Shown here: one piece after another, positions 6,232 through 14,268 of the stretch
Numbering within the stretch: the first letter of the stretch is position 1
Layout: every line of letters begins with the position of its first letter
Assembly: GCA_913061025.1 (NCBI GenBank)
Contig: CAJXUJ010000019.1
Coordinates: forward strand, 1-15,025
Length of the DNA stretch: 15,025 nt
DNA from: an uncultured Actinomycetes bacterium
GTDB lineage: Bacteria; Actinomycetota; Actinomycetes; S36-B12
Reading direction: 5' to 3'
Made by a program: the position numbers and the translations under genes
The notes under the pieces: model-generated
What the model was told of the DNA's origin: nothing
The model's database searches: none
What the model saw: the letters and a program-made list of their open reading frames with translations, nothing else

Positions 6232-9202
6232 CCAGGCGTGCCCGACGAGTGGTGCGCAGGTACTCGTCGGTGAGTTCGCTTCCGCCGTGGTTTTTGTGAC
6301 GTAGGACTGCCGCGAGGGCTCCGAGTTCGTTGACGTCGGTGGGCAGTGAGTCACCACCTCGGCCATTGACCAAGATGATGGCGTCGCGAATCGACGATGC
6401 TAAGAGCCACGCAGTGCGCAGGGTTCTTTCATCTGACTCGGTCATGAGACCAGCACTCACACAGGCGTGCAGTGCCTCCAGCGTGTTGGTGGTCCGGAGT
6501 TCGGGGAACTCGTGTGCGTGCTCCATCTGAAGCAACTGGACAGTCCACTCCACGTCGGACAGCCCCCCACGTCCGAGTTTCGTATGCAACGTCGGATCGG
6601 CTCCGCGAGGAAGTCGTTCAGACTCCATTCGCGCCTTCAAGCGCCGAGCTTCACGGACCGCCGACACGTCCATCCCACCGACGGGCCAACGCAGGGGATC
6701 GATCAAATCCGTGAAGAGTTCACCCAGTTCTTGTGAACCCGCGATCGGCGTAGCTCTCAAAAGCGCCTGGGCTTCCCAGGGCGAGGACCAGCGTTCGTAG
6801 TAGGCGCGGTAGGACGCGAGCGATCGCACCAGCGGTCCTGCTTTGCCTTCAGGGCGGAGGTCGGCGTCGAGATCGACCGGAGGATCACTGGAGGGCGACA
6901 TCAGGAGCGATCGCAATTCCTCCGCGATCGCCATGGCCTGTCGACCCGCTGCGGTCTCATCGGCGCCCGCACGCGGTTCATGAACGAACATGACATCGAG
7001 ATCGCTGGCGAAGCCAAGTTCTCGGCCACCGAAGCGACCCATGGCTACCACTTCGAGATCGGTCAGTTGCTCGCCGTCGGCAAGTACTGCCCGCGTCGCA
7101 ACGGCCAAGGCACCGGAGATGGTTGCACGCGCCACCGATGTCAACGCTGGACCAACCTCGGCAACGGTGATGCGCTCCAAAACCACCGACACCGCGATGC
7201 GGAACAGTTCACGCCTTCGCATGCTGCGCAGCGCCGCAACGGCGGATACCGGATCCTCCTGCCGCTGGACCAGCGCCATGGCCTCGGTGTTGAGCGCTTC
7301 CTCTCCACGGGGAGCGAGTTCGTCATCGTCGGCCAACATGCGCACCGACTCGGGGGCTCGAAGTAGTAGGTCGGTTGCGTAGCGGCTTGCGGACATCACA
7401 AACGCCAACCGCTCCGCAGCGACTGACTCATCTCGCAGCAGACGCAGGTACCAGGGCGTGGCACCGAGTGCATCGCTGACCTGTCGGAAACCCAGCAGTC
7501 CCGCGTCAGGGTCCGGACCGTCGGCGAACCAGCCGAGCATGACCGGAAGCAGGGTTCGCTGAATGGCCGCGCGCCTCGAAACACCGCTGGTCAACGCCTG
7601 CATGTGACGGATGGCACCGGCCGGATCGCTATAGCCAAGTGCTTGAAGGCGCTCCTCGGCTGCCTGCAGCGAGAGGCGCGCCTCCCCTGCTTCGAGGCGT
7701 GCAACAGATTGCAGAAGTGGGCGATAGAAGAGCTTCTCGTGCAAACGTCGAACCTGGCGTTGGTGCGACTTCCACTGATCGAGCAACTCGCGCACCGGAT
7801 CACTGCGCAAGCCGACCGATCGCGCAAGAACGCGCAACTCAGCATCGTCGTCGGGCAGAGTGTGGGTGCGGCGCAACCGACGAAGTTGCAGCCGGTGCTC
7901 CAGGGTTCGTAGGAATCGGTAGGCGTCAGCAAGGGCTGATGCATCGCCGCGACCGACGTACCCCCACGTGGCAAGGGCCTCCAGTGCGACAAGAGTTGTG
8001 GCGCTGCGCAGCATCACGTCACTTCGACCGTGAACCAACTGCAGAAGTTGCACAGAGAACTCGACGTCCCGTAAACCACCGGGGCCCAACTTGATCTCGC
8101 GCTCGGCCACGTCTGTCGGGATGTGGTCTTCGACTCGCTTGCGCATGGCTTGAACGTCGGTGACGAAGTTGGGGCGATCGGCAGCTGCCCAGACCAACGA
8201 CGCGATCGCATCGATGTAGCGAGATCCGAGGTCGGCATCACCGGCCGCGAAACGGGCCTTGAGCAGCGCTTGGAATTCCCAGGTGCTTGCCCATCGTTCG
8301 TAGTAGCCCAGGTGTGACGGCAACGTCCGAACAAGCGCACCCTGCTTGCCTTCAGGCCGCAGCGCCGCATCCACTTCCCAAATGGACCCTTCGGCGGTGA
8401 CGTCGGAGCACGCACGCATCAGGGCAGCAGCAAGATGCGTGGCTGCACGCAGGGCGTCACCCTCATCGAAGCCTTCGACGGCTTCGGCAACGAAGATAAC
8501 GTCGACATCACTGATGTAGTTCAGTTCCCGGCCACCGCACTTACCCATTCCGATGACGGCGAGCCGACACGTGAAGGCGGATTCGCCGACCTCGTATCGA
8601 GCTATAGCAAGTGCGGCCTCAAGAGTTGCATCGGCGAGATCGCTCAGCCAGGACGCAACCGACTCCATGCCGGCTAGGCCGCTGAGATCTCGGACAGCGA
8701 TGCCCAGCAACCATCGGCGGTACGCGATGCGGAGAGCGTCCATCGGTGATGGGCCATCGGGATCAGGAGTCGCCACCGGCTCCGGGGCTTCCGGCAGAGC
8801 GCCAATGGCAGTGAGCAGGTGGTGACGAACAGCCGATGCGGCCGGAGCTTCGGCCAGCGTGTCCGCGTCCGCAAGGACATCGAGGCTTCCTGGATCGCGG
8901 ATCAGGAAGTCACCGAGCGCCTCGGAGGCTCCGAGTAGATCGATAACCCGGCCTCGATAGGCCTCGTCGGCCACCAAACCCGATCGCCGACGCGCATCAC
9001 ACGTCTCGATCAACCGGAGAAACTGTCGGGCCGCGAGGTCAGGGTCAGCAGCCGCTCCAATCTCCTGGGCGACATCGCCCACGACTTCGTCATCGAACGG
9101 TTCGAGCCCAGCAATGACATCAAGGTTTTGCCGAGCCCTACTGGGTTCGGTGAACCCGAGACGCGCAAGATCGCCGTAGATGGCACCGGGACGATCATTC
9201 AC
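6200..9202 (-). CDS. glnE: Bifunctional glutamine synthetase adenylyltransferase/adenylyl-removase GlnE
   Basis: GlnE inactivates glutamine synthetase by AMP transfer to one tyrosine per subunit and reactivates it by phosphorolysis, following nitrogen signals usually relayed by a PII protein. From GTG 9202 it has 1000 residues (M. tuberculosis: about 994). There are two nucleotidyltransferase domains. The N-terminal removase half carries GMGKCGGRELNYISDVDV at about 218-235 (Asp232, Asp234). The C-terminal transferase half carries AMGRFGGRELGFASDLDV at about 720-737 (Asp734, Asp736). Each is followed by a D-A-x-LRPEGK block and an ALL-type helix. The frame extends back to 9289 inside glnA2; GTG 9202 is preferred because the protein then begins VNDRPGAIYGDLARLGF, like the family, 23 bases after the glnA2 stop. 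It is the second gene of the glnA2-glnE operon. Target in this window: Tyr402 of GlnA1. Very secure; start fairly sure. Confidence 0.97.
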   Translation of the reverse strand: MNDRPGAIYGDLARLGFTEPSRARQNLDVIAGLEPFDDEVVGDVAQEIGAAADPDLAARQFLRLIETCDARRRSGLVADEAYRGRVIDLLGASEALGDFLIRDPGSLDVLADADTLAEAPAASAVRHHLLTAIGALPEAPEPVATPDPDGPSPMDALRIAYRRWLLGIAVRDLSGLAGMESVASWLSDLADATLEAALAIARYEVGESAFTCRLAVIGMGKCGGRELNYISDVDVIFVAEAVEGFDEGDALRAATHLAAALMRACSDVTAEGSIWEVDAALRPEGKQGALVRTLPSHLGYYERWASTWEFQALLKARFAAGDADLGSRYIDAIASLVWAAADRPNFVTDVQAMRKRVEDHIPTDVAEREIKLGPGGLRDVEFSVQLLQLVHGRSDVMLRSATTLVALEALATWGYVGRGDASALADAYRFLRTLEHRLQLRRLRRTHTLPDDDAELRVLARSVGLRSDPVRELLDQWKSHQRQVRRLHEKLFYRPLLQSVARLEAGEARLSLQAAEERLQALGYSDPAGAIRHMQALTSGVSRRAAIQRTLLPVMLGWFADGPDPDAGLLGFRQVSDALGATPWYLRLLRDESVAAERLAFVMSASRYATDLLLRAPESVRMLADDDELAPRGEEALNTEAMALVQRQEDPVSAVAALRSMRRRELFRIAVSVVLERITVAEVGPALTSVARATISGALAVATRAVLADGEQLTDLEVVAMGRFGGRELGFASDLDVMFVHEPRAGADETAAGRQAMAIAEELRSLLMSPSSDPPVDLDADLRPEGKAGPLVRSLASYRAYYERWSSPWEAQALLRATPIAGSQELGELFTDLIDPLRWPVGGMDVSAVREARRLKARMESERLPRGADPTLHTKLGRGGLSDVEWTVQLLQMEHAHEFPELRTTNTLEALHACVSAGLMTESDERTLRTAWLLASSIRDAIILVNGRGGDSLPTDVNELGALAAVLRHKNHGGSELTDEYLRTTRRARLVTERLFYGEE

Positions 9203-9225
9203 GTCACAGGACTCTAGGACTCGGG

Positions 9226-10563
9226 CTACAGCATCGGCAGGTAGCGGTCCAACTCCCACGTCGTGACCTGCCGCCGGTATTCCTCCCACTCGGCTCGCTT
9301 ATTGCGCAGGAAGAAATCGAAAACGTGCTCGCCCAGCGTCTCCGCGATGAGTTCGGACTTCTCCATCGCGCTGATCGCCTGGTTGAGCGAACCCGGCAGT
9401 GGGTCCATGCCCAGAGCCCGTCGCTCCGCCGAGGTCAGACCCCAGACGTCGTCTTCCGAGCCGGGAGGCAATTCGTAGCCTTCTTCGATGCCCTTCAAGC
9501 CGGCGGCCAACAGGACCGAATAGGCGAGGTACGGGTTCACCGCACTGTCCATTGCTCGGTACTCGATGCGGGTGCTGTTGCCCTTGGACGGCTTATACAT
9601 AGGAACGCGGATGAGGGCAGAGCGGTTGTTGTGACCCCAGCAGATCCACGCAGGAGCTTCTCCGCCGCCGGCCAGACGCTTATAGGAGTTCACCCACTGG
9701 TTGGTCACGGCCGTGATCTCGGGGGCATGCACGAGCAGACCGGCGATGAACGAACGCGCGACCTTAGAGAGTTGGTATTCCGCGCCTGCTTCATGGAAGG
9801 CGTTGCGGTCACCCTCGAACAGCGAGAGGTGCGTATGCATGCCGCTGCCGGGCTCATCGCGGAAGGGCTTGGGCATGAACGTCGCATAGAGCCCCTGCTC
9901 CATGGCGACTTCCTGGACCACCAAACGGAACGTCATGAGGTTGTCGGCAGTCGTAAGTGCATCCGCGTAGCGCAGATCGATCTCCTGCTGACCGGGACCG
10001 CCCTCGTGGTGGCTGTACTCGACAGAGATGCCCATGGCCTCGAGAGTGGTGATTGCTTGACGACGGAAGTCGTGCGCAACGCCGTGCGGCGCGTTGTCGA
10101 AGTATCCGTAGCGATCAACGGGCTCGGGAGCGCTCCCCTGCCCGGGTCCGTTCTTCAACACATAGAACTCGACCTCTGGGTGGGTGTAGAAACTGAAGCC
10201 CTGATCGGCAGCCTTCATCAGCGTTCGCTTGAGCACGTAGCGCGGATCGGCATAGGAGGGAGAACCATCGGGCATTTGGATGTCGCAGAACAAGCGGGCG
10301 ACACCGTGGGCTTCGCCGCGCCACGGCAGGATCGCGAAGGTGCTTGGGTCCGGCTTGGCGAGCATGTCGGATTCGTGGACGCGCGCGAACCCCTCAATCG
10401 CGGATCCGTCGAAGCCGATGCCCTCTTCGAAGGCACCCTCAAGCTCGGCCGGGGCAATCGACACGGACTTCAATGTCCCGAGGACATCGGTGAACCACAA
10501 TCGCACGAATCTGATGTCGCGCTCTTCAATAGTCCTGAGGACGAACTCCGCCTGCTTCTCCAC
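9226..10563 (-). CDS. glnA2: GlnA2: glutamine synthetase-like ligase (type I without adenylylation tyrosine)
   Basis: The 445-residue product matches actinobacterial GlnA2 (446 in M. tuberculosis). Glutamine synthetase landmarks: GFDGSAIEGF with the active-site Asp, YSHHEGGPGQQEIDL metal-ligand region, KPFRDEPGSGMHTHLSL nucleotide site, GGEAP flap, NNRSALIRVP and RIEYRAMD before NPYLAYS. In place of the KDLYELPP adenylylation segment it has a YELPPGSEDDVWGLTSAERRA stretch typical of GlnA2, so GlnE is unlikely to modify it. It may make glutamine. The Streptomyces orthologue (as I recall, SCO2241) has been reported as a gamma-glutamylpolyamine synthetase, so polyamine glutamylation is a real alternative. 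The start is GTG 10563 by homology; no ribosome site is seen and CACTAT lies six bases before it, so the message may be leaderless. It leads the operon with glnE and is divergent from nadE. Confidence 0.95.
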   Translation of the reverse strand: MEKQAEFVLRTIEERDIRFVRLWFTDVLGTLKSVSIAPAELEGAFEEGIGFDGSAIEGFARVHESDMLAKPDPSTFAILPWRGEAHGVARLFCDIQMPDGSPSYADPRYVLKRTLMKAADQGFSFYTHPEVEFYVLKNGPGQGSAPEPVDRYGYFDNAPHGVAHDFRRQAITTLEAMGISVEYSHHEGGPGQQEIDLRYADALTTADNLMTFRLVVQEVAMEQGLYATFMPKPFRDEPGSGMHTHLSLFEGDRNAFHEAGAEYQLSKVARSFIAGLLVHAPEITAVTNQWVNSYKRLAGGGEAPAWICWGHNNRSALIRVPMYKPSKGNSTRIEYRAMDSAVNPYLAYSVLLAAGLKGIEEGYELPPGSEDDVWGLTSAERRALGMDPLPGSLNQAISAMEKSELIAETLGEHVFDFFLRNKRAEWEEYRRQVTTWELDRYLPML

Positions 10564-10586
10564 GGGTCAATAGTGTGCCCTGCTGT

Positions 10587-10602
10587 GTTACGTCCGGGTT
10601 AC
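10587..10602 (-). promoter_or_regulatory. Putative GlnR half-box between glnA2 and nadE
   Basis: Read on the minus strand this is GTAAC-N6-GTAAC. Against the GlnR pattern gTnAC-N6-GaAAC it matches nine of ten fixed positions. It lies 23 bp before the glnA2 GTG and about 30 bp before the nadE GTG, where it would cover the -35 regions of both divergent promoters. Only one pair of pentamers is present, not the full four seen before glnA1, so this is a weaker claim. Confidence 0.42.
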
Positions 10603-10619
10603 ACACCCAACAGAGTGGG

Positions 10620-10625
10620 TACCCT
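10620..10625 (+). promoter_or_regulatory. -10 element of a likely leaderless nadE promoter
   Basis: TACCCT fits the actinobacterial TANNNT -10 pattern and ends six bases before the GTG at 10632, so transcription would begin at or next to the start codon. No Shine-Dalgarno sequence is visible before this GTG. GGTTAC at 10597-10602, 17 bp upstream, is the best -35 position. Confidence 0.45.
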
Positions 10626-10631
10626 CCCCTC

Positions 10632-12368
10632 GTGACCTCGCTGCGCGTAGCCCTTGGGCAAATCAACCCGGTCGTGGGTGACCTTGAGGGCAATGCTCGA
10701 ATGATCCGCGAAGCCGCAAATCGCGCGACTTCTCTGGGTGCTGCGTTGCTCGTCATGCCGGAGATGGCGCTGACCGGATATCCAGTGGAAGACCTGGCTC
10801 TCCGACCCTCCTTCCAGCAAGCCTCACGCTCAGCGATGGAGCAGCTCGCGGCCGATATCGAAGCCGACGGCAACGGCTCCCTCGCCTGCTTGATCGGTTA
10901 CCTCGACCACAGCGATGAAGCCTCTGCGGAGATCGGTCGCCCACGCGGCGGACCGGTGAACTCCGCGGCCCTGGTGCAGCGAGGCACGATCCTGGCCCGT
11001 TACGACAAGCACTTCCTTCCCAACTACGGAGTGTTCGATGAAGCCCGCTACTTCGTCCCCGGTCGCGAACCCCTGGTATTCGATCTGGACGACGCTCGGA
11101 TCTGCGTGGCGATCTGCGAGGACCTCTGGCGCGACGGCGGCCCCGTGGAATGGGCGCGGGCCTCTCACGCCGACGTTCTCGCAGTGCTCAACGCTTCACC
11201 GTATGAACGAATGAAAGACGACATCCGGCTTCAGTTGTGCGTGGACCAAGCACAGGCGAGCACAGCGGCCATCGTCTATACGAACATGACCGGTGGTCAA
11301 GACGAGTTGGTCTTCGATGGTGATTCCCTTGTCGTCGATATGAGCGGCGTGCTGCTGGAGCGGGCCTGCCAATTCGGCACCGATCTCATCGCGGTCGATC
11401 TTGATATCGCAGCCAAGCAGGCCGGCGCGGGTGAGGCATCCATTGGGATCACGTCGTCGAAGGCGTCTGCTCCACCGCCGATCGCACCCCTGGTGTCCCC
11501 ACGACTCGACGATCACGAGGAGGTCTACGCCGCATTGCGAATGGGGTTGGCCGACTACGTGAACAAGAACGGCTTCAGCAGCGTCCTGCTCGGACTGAGC
11601 GGTGGCATCGACTCGGCGTTTGTAGCCGCCCTTGCTGTAGATGCTCTCGGCGCGGATCGAGTCTTCGGCATAGCCATGCCGAGTCGCTACTCCTCAGGGC
11701 ACTCGGTAGAGGACGCCCACGATCTCGCCGACAGAACGGGCCTGACGATCCGAGACGTTGCCATCGGACCGATGTTCGATGCGTTCCAGGAAAGTCTGCA
11801 CTTGAGTGGGCTAGCCGAGGAGAACCTTCAGGCACGAATCCGCGGCATGATCTTGATGAGCATTTCCAACGCCGAGGGCCACCTCGTACTCGCGACTGGC
11901 AACAAGAGCGAGTTGTCCGTGGGCTATTCGACTATTTACGGGGATGCTGTCGGCGGGTTCGCCCCAATCAAAGACGTACCGAAATCGCTCGTCTGGGAAC
12001 TTGCGCGGTGGCGCAATAAACAGGCCGAGGCACGCGGCACCGTTGCCCCCATCCCGCCTCGTTCCATCACCAAGGAACCCTCAGCAGAGCTTCGTCCCGA
12101 CCAGAAGGACACCGATTCACTTCCCAACTACTCCGACCTCGATGCCTTACTCGAGGCTTACGTAGACGAAGACACCGGTGCGGCCGAACTCGCGGATGCC
12201 GGATTCGATGGTGCACTCGTGGAACGCGTTCTCCGAATGACGGACGGTGCCGAATACAAGCGTCGTCAGTATCCGCCCGGCACCAAGATCGGTTCGCGAG
12301 CGTTCGGACGCGACCGTCGACTACCCATCACCAACAGGTGGCGCGAGCAGGTTCCGCCAATCGTCTAA
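10632..12368 (+). CDS. nadE: Glutamine-dependent NAD+ synthetase NadE
   Basis: NadE amidates nicotinic acid adenine dinucleotide to NAD+ with ATP, using ammonia that its N-terminal glutaminase releases from glutamine. From GTG 10632 it has 578 residues, the length of the shorter two-domain bacterial type and shorter than the ~680-residue M. tuberculosis enzyme. The nitrilase-fold glutaminase domain (about 1-270) shows the full catalytic triad: Glu44 in VMPEMALTGYP, Lys126 in RYDKHFLPNYGVFDE, and Cys162 in VAICEDLW. The synthetase domain (about 290-578) shows the PP-loop SGGIDS at 323-328 and ATGNKSELSVGY at 421-432, with GDAVGGFAPIKDVPK after it. The open frame starts at 10575, but the first 19 residues would lie in the promoter region and VTSLRVALGQINP is the natural N-terminus. 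It is divergent from glnA2 and overlaps the exporter's stop by 4 bp. Secure. Confidence 0.96.
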   Translation: MTSLRVALGQINPVVGDLEGNARMIREAANRATSLGAALLVMPEMALTGYPVEDLALRPSFQQASRSAMEQLAADIEADGNGSLACLIGYLDHSDEASAEIGRPRGGPVNSAALVQRGTILARYDKHFLPNYGVFDEARYFVPGREPLVFDLDDARICVAICEDLWRDGGPVEWARASHADVLAVLNASPYERMKDDIRLQLCVDQAQASTAAIVYTNMTGGQDELVFDGDSLVVDMSGVLLERACQFGTDLIAVDLDIAAKQAGAGEASIGITSSKASAPPPIAPLVSPRLDDHEEVYAALRMGLADYVNKNGFSSVLLGLSGGIDSAFVAALAVDALGADRVFGIAMPSRYSSGHSVEDAHDLADRTGLTIRDVAIGPMFDAFQESLHLSGLAEENLQARIRGMILMSISNAEGHLVLATGNKSELSVGYSTIYGDAVGGFAPIKDVPKSLVWELARWRNKQAEARGTVAPIPPRSITKEPSAELRPDQKDTDSLPNYSDLDALLEAYVDEDTGAAELADAGFDGALVERVLRMTDGAEYKRRQYPPGTKIGSRAFGRDRRLPITNRWREQVPPIV

Positions 12369-14107
12369 CCGCGCTCGGGCTGTTCAAGTTCCTCGGACAG
12401 CTCCTCGGCATAGTGCTCGACCTGATCCTCGATGCGATCGTCAATCGGACTCCTGTTGTCCTCCGGAGCGCCCTCCGGAGTCCCGTGCCCGCCACCCTTG
12501 GTCGGGACCGTGATGTGCGGAAGACCGAAGCCGACGATCAGCGCAGCAATGATGACCACAACCGCCGAGATGATCGAAGTGACATGGCTCGCGGCCAGGA
12601 AGTCGGCGAACGCAGCATCACGCAGCGGCGAGAGGATCGTCTCCGGGACTCCCGATTGCGCCGCGGCACTCAGGACGCCCTGCGTAGCCACGATTGACTC
12701 ACTCGCCGCCGCGAAAGCCTCATCCGGCAGAGCCTGGGCGGCACCATCGGGTAGTTCGGTAGCACTCGCGGACAGGTTGGCCGCGTACTGAGTGGCGAGC
12801 ACCGTCCCGACAACTGCAACGCCAAGCGCTCCACCGACCTGACGCACGGTGTTCTGCACAGCGGATCCGGCACCGGCCCGCGCCAGCGGTAACACGTTCT
12901 GCATGACGGTCGAAGCGGGCGCGATCACATTGCCCATGCCAAGACCGAATAGGAAGAAGACACCCAGAATCAGCCAGATGGGTGTGTCGATCTGAATGAA
13001 GATCAGCGACGTCAAGGCAATCGCCACGATGACCAACCCGCCCGTCATCACCGGTCGGTATCCAAAACGAGCAACCGTGGTGGCGCTACGCGGAGCGGCG
13101 AGCAGTTGACCTGCGGCGAAAGGCACGAAGCACAGGCCGGCAATGAGGGTGTCGTACCCACGAAGAATCTGCAGGTAGAACGGCAGGCTGAACGTGATTC
13201 CTGACAAGGCGAAGAATGCAAGAGAGACTGCGGCGATGCTGACGGCGTAGCCACGGTTCTTGAACAGGCTCACGTCGAAACTCGGATGGTCGCTTCGAGC
13301 CTCGAGGTAGAGGAACAGGGCTATCACTGCGATGCCGGCGAACATCGGACCGAGGACCATGACGTCGATCCAGGTGCGCGTCTCGGAAGCGTGGATGATT
13401 CCGTACACCAGCAGAACCAGGCCGGTGATCGACAACAGCAGACCCCACACGTCCAACTTCCGCGCTGCCGGATTGCGCGTTTCCGGAACGACTCGCCAAA
13501 TCGCGATCAGCCCGATGATGACGATGGGCACGTTGATGAGGAAGACCGAACCCCAGGCATTTCCCGTCAAGGGCTCGAACCACTGCGGGTGCTGCAATAG
13601 CGCGCCACCGAGGATCGGACCCAGCGCTACTGCAGCACCGACAGCACCAGCCCACATGCCGATCGCCTTGCCACGCTCATGTGGGGGAAAGACGACGGTG
13701 ATGACGGCGAGAGTTGTGGGGAGGACCGCTGCCCCACCGACACCCATGAGCGCCCGGAAGCCGATCAGCATTTGCGGCGAAAGCGCGAAGGCGCAAGCCG
13801 CGGACGCTGAGCCGAAGACGATGAGGCCGATCACCAAGATGCGCTTGCGCCCGTAGCGGTCACCGAGAACTCCCCAAGTGAACAGCAGGGCTGCGAAGAC
13901 CAAGATGTACGAGTCGACAGCCCACACCAACTCACCCTGCGAGGCTTGAAGATCCCGCTGGATCGTGGGCAAGGCGATGTTCAAGATGGTGTTGTCGAGG
14001 ACGACAACCAAGAGGCTGACTACGAGCACCCCGAGGATGGCCCAGCGACGTGGGTGTCCCTCTCCCGAGGTCATCCAGTCACTAGCGCCTGAGCGCGCTG
14101 ATTCCAT
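12365..14107 (-). CDS. DHA2-family MFS efflux transporter (EmrB/QacA type)
   Basis: The 580-residue product is a proton-driven exporter of the 14-helix drug:H+ antiporter 2 family in the inner membrane. Family marks: LDNTILNIALPTIQ at 37-50 in helix 1, the loop 2-3 motif GDRYGRKR at 82-89, ALMGVGGAAVLPT, and the antiporter-type GPILGG in helix 5. I count about 14 hydrophobic segments by eye. Between the last two there is a long Ala-rich extracytoplasmic loop, as in related actinobacterial exporters. The last 53 residues (528-580) form a soluble, Gly/Pro-rich then strongly acidic tail ending in a Glu-rich helix. ATG 14107 is supported by AAAGGA seven bases upstream. Substrate is unknown (drugs, dyes or a metabolite). 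No local regulator gene is present. It meets nadE tail to tail and is divergent from panB. Confidence 0.93.
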   Translation of the reverse strand: MESARSGASDWMTSGEGHPRRWAILGVLVVSLLVVVLDNTILNIALPTIQRDLQASQGELVWAVDSYILVFAALLFTWGVLGDRYGRKRILVIGLIVFGSASAACAFALSPQMLIGFRALMGVGGAAVLPTTLAVITVVFPPHERGKAIGMWAGAVGAAVALGPILGGALLQHPQWFEPLTGNAWGSVFLINVPIVIIGLIAIWRVVPETRNPAARKLDVWGLLLSITGLVLLVYGIIHASETRTWIDVMVLGPMFAGIAVIALFLYLEARSDHPSFDVSLFKNRGYAVSIAAVSLAFFALSGITFSLPFYLQILRGYDTLIAGLCFVPFAAGQLLAAPRSATTVARFGYRPVMTGGLVIVAIALTSLIFIQIDTPIWLILGVFFLFGLGMGNVIAPASTVMQNVLPLARAGAGSAVQNTVRQVGGALGVAVVGTVLATQYAANLSASATELPDGAAQALPDEAFAAASESIVATQGVLSAAAQSGVPETILSPLRDAAFADFLAASHVTSIISAVVVIIAALIVGFGLPHITVPTKGGGHGTPEGAPEDNRSPIDDRIEDQVEHYAEELSEELEQPERG

Positions 14108-14114
14108 AGAAATT

Positions 14115-14120
14115 TCCTTT
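14115..14120 (-). promoter_or_regulatory. Ribosome binding site of the MFS gene
   Basis: AAAGGA on the minus strand lies seven bases before ATG 14107 and favours this start over the in-frame ATG eleven codons later. Confidence 0.65.
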
Positions 14121-14257
14121 GTGCGGCCGGAGGTGGGCGCCGCTAACTGGTGTCCACACGTGACTTATGCACTGTACTCCCGACCATGACTGGGCACACG
14201 CGCCCATCTGTGGCATCCTGATCGTGTCCGGGGACTCCGCAACGGAGCTTCGAGATT

Positions 14258-14261
14258 GGAG
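14258..14261 (+). promoter_or_regulatory. Ribosome binding site of panB
   Basis: GGAG seven bases before ATG 14269 supports that start. Confidence 0.7.
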
Positions 14262-14268
14262 TTCAGTC

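Larger units (their letters stand above)
14108..14268. other. Divergent MFS-panB intergenic region (161 bp)
   Basis: This space must hold promoters for both genes. An inverted repeat TGGGC-N6-GCCCA lies at 14191-14206. GTGT-CC-ACAC (14150-14159) overlaps CACGTG (14157-14162). The best panB promoter guess is TGGGCA-N17-CATCCT (14191-14219), with the -35 inside the inverted repeat; TACAGT at 14176-14171 is a possible -10 for the MFS gene. A short hairpin, CTCCG-CAA-CGGAG, lies at 14235-14247 in the panB leader. None of these is strong. Confidence 0.3.

Noticed and set aside
9208..9222. Tandem repeat of a 7-mer (GAGTCCT on the minus strand) in the glnA2-glnE gap
   Set aside because: Two copies only, one base apart; too short to claim a function.
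9325..10635. 436-codon open frame on the plus strand opposite glnA2
   Set aside because: It is the antisense shadow of a highly conserved gene with strong third-position GC bias; the translation shows no known motif and it has no ribosome site.
13086..13655. 189-codon minus-strand open frame in another frame of the MFS gene
   Set aside because: Arg/Ser/Pro-rich frame-shifted reading of the exporter; the exporter frame itself is intact with all helices.
14235..14247. CTCCG-CAA-CGGAG hairpin in the panB leader as a riboswitch or attenuator
   Set aside because: A lone 5-bp stem without a T run or any conserved RNA motif that I recognise.
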